Notes: generated from the letters alone by a model not told the origin. Positions 18,097 to 28,061 are shown, counted from the first letter of the stretch. The stretch is DNA of 64,000 bases from Oscillospiraceae bacterium (GCA_020025295.1 JAHHSJ010000001.1:1-64000), one strand, 5' to 3'. Numbers and translations: made by a program.

Positions 18097-20157
18097 ATGG
18101 AAGAGAAAAAGTTTCATACCCGCAGCGCCGTGCTGGTGGGTGCGGTGGTGCTGATGCTGCTGGTGTTCTTCGGACTGCTCTACTACACGCAGATTGCCGT
18201 GGGCATGGATGAGGAAACCCTCACCGCCATCAACACCATGACCAAGGAAGAGCCGGTCCCGGCGGCCCGGGGAAACATTACGGACCGCAATGGCAATGTG
18301 CTGGTGGGCAGCGAAAGCCGCTATCAGGTGGAGTTGGAGCTGGAGCAGATGGGAGAAGCCCCGGAGCAGGCCCAGACCGTGCTGACGCTGCTGGAGCTGT
18401 GCCAGCGGCTGGGGCAGGAATGGGTGGACACGGAAATGCCCATCAGCAAAACCGCCCCTTACACCTTCACACAGGAGGATGTGTATACCTACCTTGCCTC
18501 CGACGGCACGGAGAAGGATACCCGCCTTGGGCGGATGTGCAAAAAGATGAAGTGGGAGTGCACGCCGGACGCCGGGCAGCTCATCGACCAGATGAAGCAG
18601 ACCTTTGGTCTGGAAAACACCGAGGAAACCACCGCCCGGAATGCCTTAGGAGTGCTGTATTCCTGCTATTTGAGGAAAAATGAAATCCTGTGGACGGAGT
18701 ACGCCTTCGCCCGGGATGTGGATATTTCGTTTATCACCGTGGTGAAGGAACGGGACATGGACGGAGTTGAAATCGGCGTGGACAGCGTCCGAAGCTATCC
18801 GACTCCCTATGCCGCCCATCTGCTGGGTCAGGTGGGTCCCATCACGGCGGAAAACTGGACCGAGGGCGAAGATTATAAGGACCGGGGCTATGCCATGGAC
18901 GCCACAGTGGGTCTTTCCGGCGTGGAATATGCCTTTGAAGATCAGCTTCGGGGACAGGACGGGGTTCATGCCGTCACCGTCAATCGGCAGGGCGACCCGG
19001 TCAGCGAAAAGGAACTGGTCCCGGCGCTGGCGGGCAGTGATGTGGCCCTGACGCTGGACATCCATTTGCAGCAGGCGGCAGAGGAGTCCCTTGCCCGGCA
19101 TGTGCCGGAGCTGAACGGGGGACAGGGCGGCGCAGCCGCCGTGGTGATTGATGTGAAGGACGGCGGTGTGCTTACCATGGCGAACTGGCCCACCTTCGAC
19201 CCGGAAACCATGGCCTACGACGATGCGATGGACGCCCTCAGCCCCCTCTTTAACCGTGCTTTGCAGGGTACCTATTCCCCCGGCTCCACTTATAAGCCGG
19301 TCACCGCCGCTGCGGCACTGGATACGGGAGCGGTGACCCCGGACACCCGGATTCCCTGCACCGGCTATGTGGATTACTACGGCACCCAGTTCCGCTGCTG
19401 GATTTATCGAGAACATGGAATGACCCACGGCGAGGAAAATGTCTCCGACGCCCTGCGGGATTCCTGCAATATCTTCTTTTACCGCATGGGCATGGCGGTG
19501 GGGATCGACACCCTCACCGAGTACGCCCAGAAGTTCGGTTTGGGTCTGCCCACGGGCATTGAGCTCAAGGAAGCCACCGGCGTCAACGCCGGGCCGGAGT
19601 ATTCCGACAAGGTGGGTGCCACTTGGTACGCCGGCAACCTGCTTTCCGCAGCCATTGGTCAGTCGGATAACCTGTTTACCCCCCTGCAAATTGCCAATTA
19701 TGTGGCCACGCTGGTGAACGGCGGCACACGCTACTCCGCCCACCTGCTCCATTCCGCCACCGCCGCCGACGGCACGGTGACAGAGCATACGCCGGAGGTG
19801 CTGGGCGAGGTGCATCTCGCCCCGGAGCATCTGGCGGCCATTAAGGACGGTATGCGGCAGATGGCGGAGCATTCTACGACCGTATCCGCCGCCTTTGCCA
19901 AGCTGAAGGCAGCCGGAATTCAGGTGGGCGCCAAGACCGGCTCGGCTCAGGTGTCGGGACAGGAGCAGGCCAATGGCCTGTTTGTCTGCTTTGCCCCCTA
20001 CGATGACCCGCAGATCGCCGTCTGCGTGGCGGTGGAAAAGGGCGGCAGCGGCGCTGCCACCTCGGTGATCGCCGCAGACATTCTGGAGTCTTACTTCCAG
20101 ATTCCCGAGGAACTTCCCGAGGAGCTTCCGGAGGAAGCGGCAGACCAAGTAAATTAA
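18097..20157 (+). CDS. mrdA: Penicillin-binding protein 2-type transpeptidase (elongasome)
   Basis: A 686-residue class B penicillin-binding protein that cross-links peptidoglycan. One N-terminal membrane helix (about residues 11-31) is followed by the dimerisation domain and the transpeptidase domain. The active-site STYK has Ser397 and Lys400, SCN is at 456-458, and KTG lies in GAKTGSAQ about residue 617. The C-terminus ends in a Glu/Pro-rich repeat (EELPEELPEE). Placement right after mreCD identifies it as the elongation-specific PBP2 partner rather than the septal FtsI. No separate promoter is seen. Confidence 0.93.
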   Translation: MEEKKFHTRSAVLVGAVVLMLLVFFGLLYYTQIAVGMDEETLTAINTMTKEEPVPAARGNITDRNGNVLVGSESRYQVELELEQMGEAPEQAQTVLTLLELCQRLGQEWVDTEMPISKTAPYTFTQEDVYTYLASDGTEKDTRLGRMCKKMKWECTPDAGQLIDQMKQTFGLENTEETTARNALGVLYSCYLRKNEILWTEYAFARDVDISFITVVKERDMDGVEIGVDSVRSYPTPYAAHLLGQVGPITAENWTEGEDYKDRGYAMDATVGLSGVEYAFEDQLRGQDGVHAVTVNRQGDPVSEKELVPALAGSDVALTLDIHLQQAAEESLARHVPELNGGQGGAAAVVIDVKDGGVLTMANWPTFDPETMAYDDAMDALSPLFNRALQGTYSPGSTYKPVTAAAALDTGAVTPDTRIPCTGYVDYYGTQFRCWIYREHGMTHGEENVSDALRDSCNIFFYRMGMAVGIDTLTEYAQKFGLGLPTGIELKEATGVNAGPEYSDKVGATWYAGNLLSAAIGQSDNLFTPLQIANYVATLVNGGTRYSAHLLHSATAADGTVTEHTPEVLGEVHLAPEHLAAIKDGMRQMAEHSTTVSAAFAKLKAAGIQVGAKTGSAQVSGQEQANGLFVCFAPYDDPQIAVCVAVEKGGSGAATSVIAADILESYFQIPEELPEELPEEAADQVN

Positions 20158-20179
20158 CCAGTCCTAAAGGAATGATTGT

Positions 20180-22066
20180 GTGAGAGAGACGGAAATCTAT
20201 AATTCACGGGACAGCCGTTATAAAACCCCCTATGGTGCGGTGGCGTCCAACACCACGGTGGAGCTGCACCTGCGTCCGGCACGGGCGCTGGGCTTCAGCC
20301 GGGGCGAGGTGACCCTCCGCTTTGAAATGGAACAGGATCGGACGGAAACTGTCCCCATGCCTTGGACGGATACCGACTGGACGGAGGATGTGTTTTCCTG
20401 CACGGTAAATGTGGGAAACTATGTGGGTCTGGTGTGGTATCAGTTCCGGCTGTTCGGCTTTGAGGGCCGGTACTGGGAGTCGGAGGAGCATCAGCTGACG
20501 GTGTATGACGCTTCCGAGCCTGTGCCGGACTGGTTCGGCAAGGGCATGTGCTACCAGATTTTGCCGGACCGTTTTTACCGCACCCGTGTCCCCAACCCGG
20601 AGGGCATGGTGGGCGGCCGCTGGGTCCACGAGAACTGGGAGGACATCCCGGTGGCCGGGCCGGTGGGCAAGACTCCGGAGGGAAAAGATATTTGCAGCCG
20701 GGACTTTTTCGGCGGAAATCTGGCTGGTATCGAGGAAAAACTGCCCTACCTTGCATCCTTGGGCGTGGAAACCATCTATTTCTGCCCCATCTTTGAGGCG
20801 GCGGAGAATCACCGCTACGGTACGGCGGACTATAAGCGGATTGACCCCATGCTGGGCACGGAGGAGGACTTTGTCCGCCTGTGCAAAAAAGCCCATGCCA
20901 TGGGCATTCGCATCCTGCTGGACGGCGTGTTCAATCACGCCGGATATGTGAGCCGTTATTTCAACGGCGACGGCTTTTATACCGATGAGCCGGGTGCCTG
21001 CCAGAGTCAGGATTCCCCCTATTACCATTGGTTCAACTTCAAGCAGTGGCCCCGGGAGTACAGCTCTTGGTGGGGCATTTACTCTCTGCCGGATGTGAAT
21101 GAGAGCGATCCCGGCTACCGGAACTTTATTTTCGGCGGTGAGGACTCCGTGGTGCGCCACTGGCTGCGGCTGGGCGCCGACGGCTGGCGGCTGGATGTGG
21201 CCGACGAGCTGCCGGACGACTTTATCCGTGGATTGCACGCAGCGGTGCGGACGGAAAAGCCGGACGGAGCGGTGATCGGTGAGGTCTGGGAGGACGGAAC
21301 CACCAAAATTGCCTACGGCGTGCGGCGGCATCACCTGCTGGGCCGACATTTGGACGGATTGATGGATTATCCCTTCCGCACAGCCTTGATTGATTACCTG
21401 ATGGGCGGCGACGCTGCCGAATTTCAGGAAACTATGGAATCGCTCCGGGAGAATTATCCGCCCTTTGCCTTCTACTCTGCCATGAACTCTCTGGGTACCC
21501 ATGATACGGTGCGTATTCTCACCCAGCTGGGCACCGGCGGCGACCATCGGAACGATTGGCCCCGGTGGAAACGGGAAGCCTACCAGCTTACCCCGGAGGA
21601 GCGAACCCGGGGCGAAGCCCTGCTCCGCATGGGAGCGGCAGTGCTGTTCCACTTCCCCGGCGCACCCACGGTGTACTACGGAGATGAAGTGGGGATGGAG
21701 GGCTTTGAGGACCCCTATAACCGCCGCACCTACCCTTGGGGCAAAGAGAATACCGGCCTTCGGGCTTGGTTTACCGCCTTGGGTCAGGAGCGCAAGCACA
21801 GCAAGGCGCTCCGAGCGGGCGATTTGCAGTGGGGCACCTGCGAGGGCGGTGTGCTGTCCTTTGTCCGCAGTATGGACGGCGAGTTGGAAGGCCTTGCGGT
21901 CAACCGGGGCAGCGAACCGGCTCTGGTGGAGTTGCCGTGGGACGGCATGGGCGCCGTGGAGCTGGATCGGGAGAAGAGCCATCTGGCGGTGGACGGCGTT
22001 TTGTGCCTGAATGTGCCTCCGATGGGGGTTGTTCGGCTGAAAGATGCCCCTGCAACCAATCGTTGA
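20180..22066 (+). CDS. Glycoside hydrolase family 13 (neopullulanase/cyclomaltodextrinase-like)
   Basis: A 628-residue cytosolic GH13 enzyme, without signal peptide, that should cut alpha-1,4 (and perhaps alpha-1,6) linkages in maltodextrins. An N-terminal CBM34-like beta domain (about residues 10-115) is followed by the barrel: motif I DGVFNHAG, motif II GWRLDVADEL with the nucleophile Asp, motif III GEVWED with the acid/base Glu, and motif IV LGTHDTVR (Thr where Asn is usual). CBM34 plus barrel is typical of neopullulanases. The start is GTG at 20180, eight bases after AAAGGA. It closes the mre operon and has a terminator after it. Confidence 0.9.
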   Translation: MRETEIYNSRDSRYKTPYGAVASNTTVELHLRPARALGFSRGEVTLRFEMEQDRTETVPMPWTDTDWTEDVFSCTVNVGNYVGLVWYQFRLFGFEGRYWESEEHQLTVYDASEPVPDWFGKGMCYQILPDRFYRTRVPNPEGMVGGRWVHENWEDIPVAGPVGKTPEGKDICSRDFFGGNLAGIEEKLPYLASLGVETIYFCPIFEAAENHRYGTADYKRIDPMLGTEEDFVRLCKKAHAMGIRILLDGVFNHAGYVSRYFNGDGFYTDEPGACQSQDSPYYHWFNFKQWPREYSSWWGIYSLPDVNESDPGYRNFIFGGEDSVVRHWLRLGADGWRLDVADELPDDFIRGLHAAVRTEKPDGAVIGEVWEDGTTKIAYGVRRHHLLGRHLDGLMDYPFRTALIDYLMGGDAAEFQETMESLRENYPPFAFYSAMNSLGTHDTVRILTQLGTGGDHRNDWPRWKREAYQLTPEERTRGEALLRMGAAVLFHFPGAPTVYYGDEVGMEGFEDPYNRRTYPWGKENTGLRAWFTALGQERKHSKALRAGDLQWGTCEGGVLSFVRSMDGELEGLAVNRGSEPALVELPWDGMGAVELDREKSHLAVDGVLCLNVPPMGVVRLKDAPATNR

Positions 22067-22073
22067 CAAAAAG

Positions 22074-22106
22074 AAACGCCCGGATGGTAGCCATTTCCGG
22101 GCGTTT
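22074..22106 (+). terminator. Terminator after GH13 gene
   Basis: An 11-bp stem aaacgcccgga/tccgggcgttt plus inner tgg/cca, followed by TTTTT. The promoter of the next gene (TGCTACAAT, -10 at 22111-22116) abuts it. Confidence 0.85.
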
Positions 22107-22150
22107 TTGCTACAATGGGCACACAAAGAAGAGAAAGGGGGCGGCAAAAA

Positions 22151-23365
22151 ATGACCATCGGTCAAAGGATTGCCCAGTTGAGAAAACAGAATAATTTATC
22201 CCAGGAGGCACTGGGTGCGGAGCTGGGTGTGTCCCGTCAGGCGATTTCCAAGTGGGAGAGTGACGCCGCCCTTCCGGAAATCGAAAAACTGATTGCCCTA
22301 TCAAAGCGTTTTTCCGTTACCGTCGGCTATCTGCTGGGGGTGGAGGAGGAAGTGCAACAGGCGGAGCCTTCCGAGGAGAGCGCCGAAGCAAAGTCTGATA
22401 AGCCCACCGAGGCCGAGGTGCTGGAGCGGTACCTCAACCAGCTGCCCAAGCAGAAGCCGATGTCCAAGCGGAACAAGATTCTGGTCGCAGTGGCAGCCGT
22501 GCTTCTTGTGGTGTTTGTGCTGTCCTGCCTGTACGGCCTGCGCAGGGGGCTGGGACAGACCAGAAATGATATTTCCAACCTCAATAACTCTGTATCCCAT
22601 CTGGAGGGGCAGCTGAACGGACTGTCCCATGAGATAAGCAACCAGGTGGAGGAAGCCATGCAGCAGGAATACGGCCTGCTGGCCCATTGGGAGCTGAATC
22701 TGACGGATGTGGACTATCAGGCGGGACTGGGTACCGTAGAGCTGCGTGCCGTGGTGCGAAATCCGGTGGAGGACGCTTCCAAGCTGCGCTTTTATGCCCA
22801 GAAAACCGACGGGACCATTGCGGAAGAAGTGGAGCGCCAGTGGGACGAAGCAAACCAGCGCTACACCGCCACGGTGCAGGTACCCTTGACGGAGACCAAC
22901 GCCATCTATTATATGACAACTCCGGACGGAACCATTTGCGTTGCAAAGAACTATGAGCATGCCGTCACTAACCTGCAGGAATACACCCTGCCCAATGTGG
23001 AGATGTACATGACCAACGCCAGCGACAACCACAAGTTCCGCCTGCATGTGGATATGCACGTCATCATCCCCTATGTGATGGAAGAAGAGCAGGGCGAAGT
23101 GGAAGAGCCAGAGGTGAAGATGTGGCTTGCCACCGATAGCCAGCGGCTTTCTCCTCTGCCGGTACGGGCAGAAGAGTACGGTACCAATCCCTATATTTAC
23201 TCCGCCGGTGTGGAAGGCCCCAACAGCGGATTGGCAGACTATGAGGACGAAACCCTCCATGTGGAGTATGAAATCACCTTCTCCAACGGCTATATCGTCA
23301 GCGGACGGATGAATGAGACCTTGTCCATGAGTTCCAGCGGATTCTGGCAGGAGGATGTGCAGTAA
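22151..23365 (+). CDS. XRE-family membrane-anchored regulator with extracytoplasmic domain
   Basis: A 404-residue protein: N-terminal Cro/C1 helix-turn-helix (residues 1-60, LSQEALGAELGVSRQAISKWE), an acidic linker, one membrane helix (about residues 113-135, VAVAAVLLVVFVLSCLYGL), a short coiled coil and an extracellular region of about 250 residues rich in beta strands. It looks like a one-component sensor that binds DNA inside and reads a signal outside. The ATG at 22151 follows AAAGGGGG. It lies directly upstream of the Bce-like transporter but is separated by a strong terminator. Confidence 0.82.
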   Translation: MTIGQRIAQLRKQNNLSQEALGAELGVSRQAISKWESDAALPEIEKLIALSKRFSVTVGYLLGVEEEVQQAEPSEESAEAKSDKPTEAEVLERYLNQLPKQKPMSKRNKILVAVAAVLLVVFVLSCLYGLRRGLGQTRNDISNLNNSVSHLEGQLNGLSHEISNQVEEAMQQEYGLLAHWELNLTDVDYQAGLGTVELRAVVRNPVEDASKLRFYAQKTDGTIAEEVERQWDEANQRYTATVQVPLTETNAIYYMTTPDGTICVAKNYEHAVTNLQEYTLPNVEMYMTNASDNHKFRLHVDMHVIIPYVMEEEQGEVEEPEVKMWLATDSQRLSPLPVRAEEYGTNPYIYSAGVEGPNSGLADYEDETLHVEYEITFSNGYIVSGRMNETLSMSSSGFWQEDVQ

Positions 23366-23380
23366 CCAAACCAAACAGAC

Positions 23381-23411
23381 AGCGCCCGGGCAGTTGCCCG
23401 GGCGCTTTTTT
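23381..23411 (+). terminator. Terminator after XRE membrane regulator
   Basis: A perfect 12-bp stem agcgcccgggca/tgcccgggcgct with a 2-nt centre and six T. Confidence 0.9.
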
Positions 23412-23423
23412 CTGACCGAGAAC

Positions 23424-23469
23424 CTTACAGCAGCTGTAAGTGTTTTTTCTCCGGCGGGCGTGGTATCAT
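23424..23469 (+). promoter_or_regulatory. BceR-like operator and activator-type promoter of bceAB
   Basis: A perfect inverted repeat cttacagc-a-gctgtaag (23424-23440) directly abuts a poor -35 (TGTTTT, 23441-23446); a 17-nt spacer leads to TATCAT (23464-23469). The half-sites TTACA/TGTAA match the known BceR-type site (TNACA-N4-TGTAA) with one extra central base. A weak -35 next to an operator suggests activation. Confidence 0.65.
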
Positions 23470-23498
23470 GGCATCAGATCACAAAGGAGGTTGTTTTT

Positions 23499-24266
23499 AT
23501 GGAACCGATTCTTTATACAGAAAATCTGACTAAGCGGTACGGCACCGTGCCCAACCAGACCGACGCCCTGAACGGCATTACCTTTCAGGTGATGCCGGGG
23601 GAATTTCTGGGCATCATGGGCAGCAGCGGCTCCGGTAAATCCACCCTGCTCAACTGCATCGCCACGGTGATCCAGCCCTCCGGCGGACGCATCCTCATGG
23701 ACGGCGTGGAGTTGAACTCCCTTCGGGGCAAGGCACTTGCTGAGTACCGGGGCAGGAAGGTGGGCTACCTGTTCCAGAATTTTGAGTTGCTGGACAATCT
23801 GACGGGACGGGAAAACATCCTGCTTCCCACCTCGCTCCACGGCGTGCCGGAGCAGGAGAGCCGCAAACGGCTCAGTCAGCTGGCGGACTATCTGGAAATT
23901 GCGGATGTGCTGGACAAATTCCCCACCCAGATGTCCGGTGGACAGCGCCAGCGTGTGGCGGCGGCCCGAGCCATCATCCTGCACCCCAAGCTGATTCTCG
24001 CCGACGAGCCTACCGGCGCGCTGGACTCCAAAAATGTCAAGCACATCATGGAAAAGCTGACCGGACTCAATGAGGATGAGCAGGCCACCATTCTCATGGT
24101 GACCCACGATTCCAACGCTGCCAGCTACTGCAAGCGGATCTTGTTCATTCAGGACGGCGTCATCTTCCATGAACTGCGCCGTGGGGAGGAGACCCAGCGG
24201 GACTTCTACGAGCGGATTTTGAAGGTAATGGCGCAGCTGGGAGGGGGAAGCGCAAATGTTCTCTGA
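23499..24266 (+). CDS. Bce-type ABC transporter ATP-binding protein
   Basis: A 255-residue ATPase of the BceA/MacB-like group, powering the resistance transporter encoded next. Walker A GSSGSGKST (about residues 45-53), signature MSGGQRQRVAAARAI and Walker B LILADEPTGALDSKN are intact. BceAB systems remove peptide antibiotics such as bacitracin from lipid II-cycle targets. ATG at 23499 follows AAAGGAGG. It overlaps the permease gene by 11 bases. The target drug cannot be read from sequence. Confidence 0.93.
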   Translation: MEPILYTENLTKRYGTVPNQTDALNGITFQVMPGEFLGIMGSSGSGKSTLLNCIATVIQPSGGRILMDGVELNSLRGKALAEYRGRKVGYLFQNFELLDNLTGRENILLPTSLHGVPEQESRKRLSQLADYLEIADVLDKFPTQMSGGQRQRVAAARAIILHPKLILADEPTGALDSKNVKHIMEKLTGLNEDEQATILMVTHDSNAASYCKRILFIQDGVIFHELRRGEETQRDFYERILKVMAQLGGGSANVL

Positions 24267-26343
24267 TCTGATTCTCCGAAACAGCCGGCGCAGCCGCAAG
24301 GAAAACGGACTGTTTTTCAGTTCCTTGGTGATTTCCATTGTGGCCTTCTACATCATCCTGTCCATCTCCAATCAGGATGTGATGGTGTTCCTGCGGAAGA
24401 TGGAGAGTGACGCCGTCAATCGGCTGATGCTGATGATTCCCGTCTTTTATGTGCTGACGCTGGGCATCCTGTTTTGCCTCATTTACTTTGCCTGTAAATA
24501 TCAGCTCCAGCGCCGCAGACACGAGTTCGGCGTCTATCTGATGATGGGCATGAGCCGTAGCAAGCTCTTTTCCATGCTCCTTGCGGAAGATTTGCTGGGC
24601 AGTGTGCTGGCTCTGGTCATCGGACTGCCGGTGGCGGTGCTGATTTCCGAGCTCATCAGCCTGATTACCGCCAAGCTGGTGGGTATGGGCATTGTCGGAC
24701 ACCGGTTTTCTCTGTCGGTGTCGGCTCTGATTTTCACGGTGGTCGGATTTCTGGTCATCAAGCTGGCAGCCTTCCTGCTGCTGAGCGGAAAAATCAGCCG
24801 GGAAGAGATCGGCTCTTTGCTGGGGGATACCCCCAGCGGCACCAAGAAGGAAAAGCCCGGTCGGGTCTATGTTTTGGCTGCCGTGGGCGGACTTTTGATG
24901 CTGGCAGCCGCCTATACCTTGGCGATTCGGGGTACGGCGTGGCAGGTGCCCGGTATGATGTTTTTTACCCTGCTGATTGGCTTTTTCGGCACGATTTTCC
25001 TCTTTTACGGTATGCGTGTGCTGATTGTTCTGATTTCTCGTGCCGGCAGTGCAAAGGGAAAACTCCATGTGTTTAATTTCCGTCAGATTGAGGAAACTGT
25101 GATTCATCAGTCCACCACCATGGCGGTCAGCTCTCTGCTGATTTTGGCGGCACTGTGCTGCTTTGGCGCAGGCGTTGGCATTGCCAGTACCAGCGACAAG
25201 TCGGAGCATATCATCGACTATACCTTTGTGGATTACAATTTGTACGAAGGAGAAAGCTCCAGTTTTTCCGATTTGCAGGCGGCACTGGAAGAAGAGGGGC
25301 TGTCAGATCAGTTTGCCAAGCTGTTCCCCATGCGGATCGGTCACATTCGCACCACCGAGGAGTATGAGGATGTGTTCCAGATGAAGTCGGTGATGGATAC
25401 GCTGAACGCAATGCCCGAATCCACGGACCGGGATGGGCTGCTGAATAACCTGAGTTATACGGATAAGCCCTATATCATTTGTATGTCGGACTACAATGAG
25501 ATGTTGGAGTTGTCCGGGAAACCCCAGCTGGAGCTGGGGGCGCAGGAAGCGGCTGTGTATATGAATCCGGAGCTGACGACCATGAGCCGAATTCAGCTGC
25601 TCAGTGACATCTTTGCCACCCGTCCGGAAGCGATGCTGGATGGAGCGCCGCTGACGCTGACCGGGGAGGTGCAGACCGCCGACATCGTGACCGACCGTTC
25701 GATTACCTTGTCCTTTGCTCTCATCCTGCCGGACGAGGCCTTCTCCTATTACACTCAGGGGCAATATGATGAGTATGTGAATGGTGTACTGGGGGAAAAG
25801 GCCACCGAGGGAGTCAGCCTGATGAATGCCATCTCTGCCGTGAACGACAAGCTGGATGCCACCGGCCTGTTCGGGGATCGGCTGAGCTATGAAAGCTATC
25901 TGCAAAATATGGGCAGACAGCTGTTTTACATGGTGGCGGCCAGCTATATCACCATCTACCTCGCCATTATTTTCTTGGTAGTGGCAAACACCATTATGGG
26001 CGTCCAGTTCCTGATGAGTCAGCGCAAGACCGGCCGCAGATACCAGACTCTGGTGTGTTTGGGCGCCAGCTATGAAACCCTGTGCAAGTCCGCCCGAACC
26101 CAGATCAACTGGTTTATGGGGCTGCCGGTCTTTGTGGCGGCGGCCAGCAGTATGTTTGGCGTTCAGAGTTTGTATGCCGGCATTCTGCAAGCCAGAGGAG
26201 CCGGTATGCGGACCAAGCTTTTGGTGGTTTCTGCCGCTATGATTTTGGTGCTTTGTGTAGTAGAATGGATCTATATGACCGCCATCAAGCGGTCCAGTGA
26301 CCGCTATCTGCTGACGCTGATGCAGCCGCAGCGGGAGGAATAA
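24256..26343 (+). CDS. BceB-like ABC transporter permease
   Basis: A 695-residue permease with about ten membrane segments and one large extracytoplasmic domain (roughly residues 320-555), the layout of BceB. The domain is thought to bind the peptide-lipid II complex and to pass the signal to the BceS-like kinase. FtsX-like segments flank it (N-terminal residues 50-270, C-terminal 555-680). Start overlaps the ATPase gene. The kinase and regulator genes follow 24 bases later, giving the full transporter-sensor module in one unit. Confidence 0.9.
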   Translation: MFSDLILRNSRRSRKENGLFFSSLVISIVAFYIILSISNQDVMVFLRKMESDAVNRLMLMIPVFYVLTLGILFCLIYFACKYQLQRRRHEFGVYLMMGMSRSKLFSMLLAEDLLGSVLALVIGLPVAVLISELISLITAKLVGMGIVGHRFSLSVSALIFTVVGFLVIKLAAFLLLSGKISREEIGSLLGDTPSGTKKEKPGRVYVLAAVGGLLMLAAAYTLAIRGTAWQVPGMMFFTLLIGFFGTIFLFYGMRVLIVLISRAGSAKGKLHVFNFRQIEETVIHQSTTMAVSSLLILAALCCFGAGVGIASTSDKSEHIIDYTFVDYNLYEGESSSFSDLQAALEEEGLSDQFAKLFPMRIGHIRTTEEYEDVFQMKSVMDTLNAMPESTDRDGLLNNLSYTDKPYIICMSDYNEMLELSGKPQLELGAQEAAVYMNPELTTMSRIQLLSDIFATRPEAMLDGAPLTLTGEVQTADIVTDRSITLSFALILPDEAFSYYTQGQYDEYVNGVLGEKATEGVSLMNAISAVNDKLDATGLFGDRLSYESYLQNMGRQLFYMVAASYITIYLAIIFLVVANTIMGVQFLMSQRKTGRRYQTLVCLGASYETLCKSARTQINWFMGLPVFVAAASSMFGVQSLYAGILQARGAGMRTKLLVVSAAMILVLCVVEWIYMTAIKRSSDRYLLTLMQPQREE

Positions 26344-26367
26344 ACAAACAAGGAAGAGGGTGCCGGG

Positions 26368-27045
26368 ATGAAACGGGTCGCCGTAGTAGAAGACGAAGTG
26401 TTTATGCGGGAAGAGCTGACCCGGATGCTGGAGCAGGCAGGCTATGCCGTCCCGGTGCTGACGGAGTTTGCAGATGCGGCGCAGCAGCTGACCGCCCTCA
26501 ACCCAGACCTTGTGATTTTAGATCTGAACCTTCCGGGGGTCAGCGGTTTTGACATCTGCCGGGCGCTGAAGCAGAAAACTTCTATCCCGGTGCTGGTGCT
26601 GACCTCCCGGGATCAGATGAAGGATGAATTGCAGGCGTTCCATCTGGGAGCGGACGAGTATCTCACCAAGTCTTGCCGCAAGGAGCGGCTGCTGGCTCGA
26701 GTGTCTAATCTGCTCAAACGATATGAAGGCCGCACCAATCTGCTGGAGGGGGAGGATTTTCTGCTGGACAAGCAGACCTACACCCTCTATATCCACAATA
26801 CCTCGGTGGTACTGCCGAAAAATCAGGGCAAGCTGCTGGAAACCCTGCTGTCCGGCGGCCGGGAACTGGTGACGGCGGAGCAGCTTTGCACCGCCCTCTG
26901 GGGGACCACCGAATATGTGGATGAAAATGCCTTGCAGGTGAATCTGACCCGGCTGAAAAAGACCATGGCAAGCCTTGGCATGAAGCAAAGGGTCACCGTG
27001 GTCCGAGGTGAGGGCTATCGTCTGGAAAACGAGGTGGAAGGGTGA
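26368..27045 (+). CDS. OmpR-family response regulator (BceR-like)
   Basis: A 225-residue response regulator. The receiver domain (1-120) has acidic residues VEDE, the phospho-accepting Asp52 in LVILDLNLP, the switch Thr in VLTSRDQ and Lys in YLTKSC. A winged-helix domain (about 125-220, ENALQVNLTRLKKTM) binds DNA. It should bind the palindrome at 23424-23440 and switch on bceAB. Its stop overlaps the GTG start of the kinase by four bases. Confidence 0.92.
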   Translation: MKRVAVVEDEVFMREELTRMLEQAGYAVPVLTEFADAAQQLTALNPDLVILDLNLPGVSGFDICRALKQKTSIPVLVLTSRDQMKDELQAFHLGADEYLTKSCRKERLLARVSNLLKRYEGRTNLLEGEDFLLDKQTYTLYIHNTSVVLPKNQGKLLETLLSGGRELVTAEQLCTALWGTTEYVDENALQVNLTRLKKTMASLGMKQRVTVVRGEGYRLENEVEG

Positions 27046-28055
27046 AACGATCCTTTGGTGCTGTGATGAAGCCGCTGCTGCCCAGGCTGTTGCTGCTGTT
27101 GAGTGCGGATGGATTTTTCATCCTGCTGCTGTGGCTGTCGGAAGCGAAGCAGCTTCCCATACTGGTGGGCTTGCTGGTACTGGCCAGCCTGATCCTGTTC
27201 GGGGCGGACACGGCGGTGTTCTGGTACCGGCAGGGACAGAGGGAAAAGCGGTTCCGGGCATTTTTGACCCACCCGGACCGATACAGCGAGAAACAGCTGC
27301 TGGCCTCGGTACGGGAACAGGAGCGAGAGCCGCTGCGGCTGCTTGCGTCGGTGCTTCGGGAGCAGCAGAACACCCAGAATGAATTGCAGTCCGATCTCCG
27401 GGACTACGAGGAGTATGTGGAGGGGTGGGCTCACGAGGCCAAAACCCCCTTGTCCCTGCTGACCATGCTGGTGGACAACCGAGGGGAGGAGCTTTCCCCG
27501 GAGCTGCGCACCAAGCTGGACTATGTCCGCAGCCAGCTGCAGGAGGATGTCACCCAGATTCTCTACTATGCCCGGTTGAAGGCTGCCACCAAGGACTATT
27601 TCTTTGAAGCGGTCAATCTCCGGGACTGCATTGAGGAAGTGCTGGAGGATTACGCACCGCTGCTGGAGGAAAAGCAGTTTTCGGTGGACATTTGCCTTTC
27701 CCGGGAACAGGTCTATACCGACCGGAGAGGGCTGCTCTTTATGCTGGGGCAGATTGTGGGAAATGCCATCAAGTATAGCGCTGAAGCGCCCAAATTGTCC
27801 TTTGCCATGGAGGAGCACGCCGAAGCAGAGGTGCTTACCATTGCGGATAACGGCGTGGGAGTGCAGCCGTGTGATCTGCCCTATATTTTCCAGAAGGGGT
27901 TCACCGGGGACTCCACCGACAGTCGGAAAAAGGCCACCGGAATGGGGCTGTACCTGACGAAAAAGATGGCGGACGATTTAAAACTGAAGCTGGACGCCGT
28001 TTCGGAGCCTCATAAGGGCTTTGCCATTACCATCGCCTTTCCGAAAAGCGAATAA
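27042..28055 (+). CDS. Intramembrane-sensing histidine kinase (BceS-like)
   Basis: A 337-residue kinase with two membrane helices (about residues 12-32 and 39-61) separated by only a few residues, so there is no outside sensor domain: the hallmark of intramembrane-sensing kinases that read the BceAB transporter. The phospho-accepting His131 is in WAHEAKTPLSLL. The ATPase domain has QIVGNAIKYS (N box), DNGVGV (G1) and KKATGMGLYL (G2). Start GTG at 27042 overlaps the regulator stop. Confidence 0.92.
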   Translation: MKRSFGAVMKPLLPRLLLLLSADGFFILLLWLSEAKQLPILVGLLVLASLILFGADTAVFWYRQGQREKRFRAFLTHPDRYSEKQLLASVREQEREPLRLLASVLREQQNTQNELQSDLRDYEEYVEGWAHEAKTPLSLLTMLVDNRGEELSPELRTKLDYVRSQLQEDVTQILYYARLKAATKDYFFEAVNLRDCIEEVLEDYAPLLEEKQFSVDICLSREQVYTDRRGLLFMLGQIVGNAIKYSAEAPKLSFAMEEHAEAEVLTIADNGVGVQPCDLPYIFQKGFTGDSTDSRKKATGMGLYLTKKMADDLKLKLDAVSEPHKGFAITIAFPKSE

Positions 28056-28061
28056 AACAAA

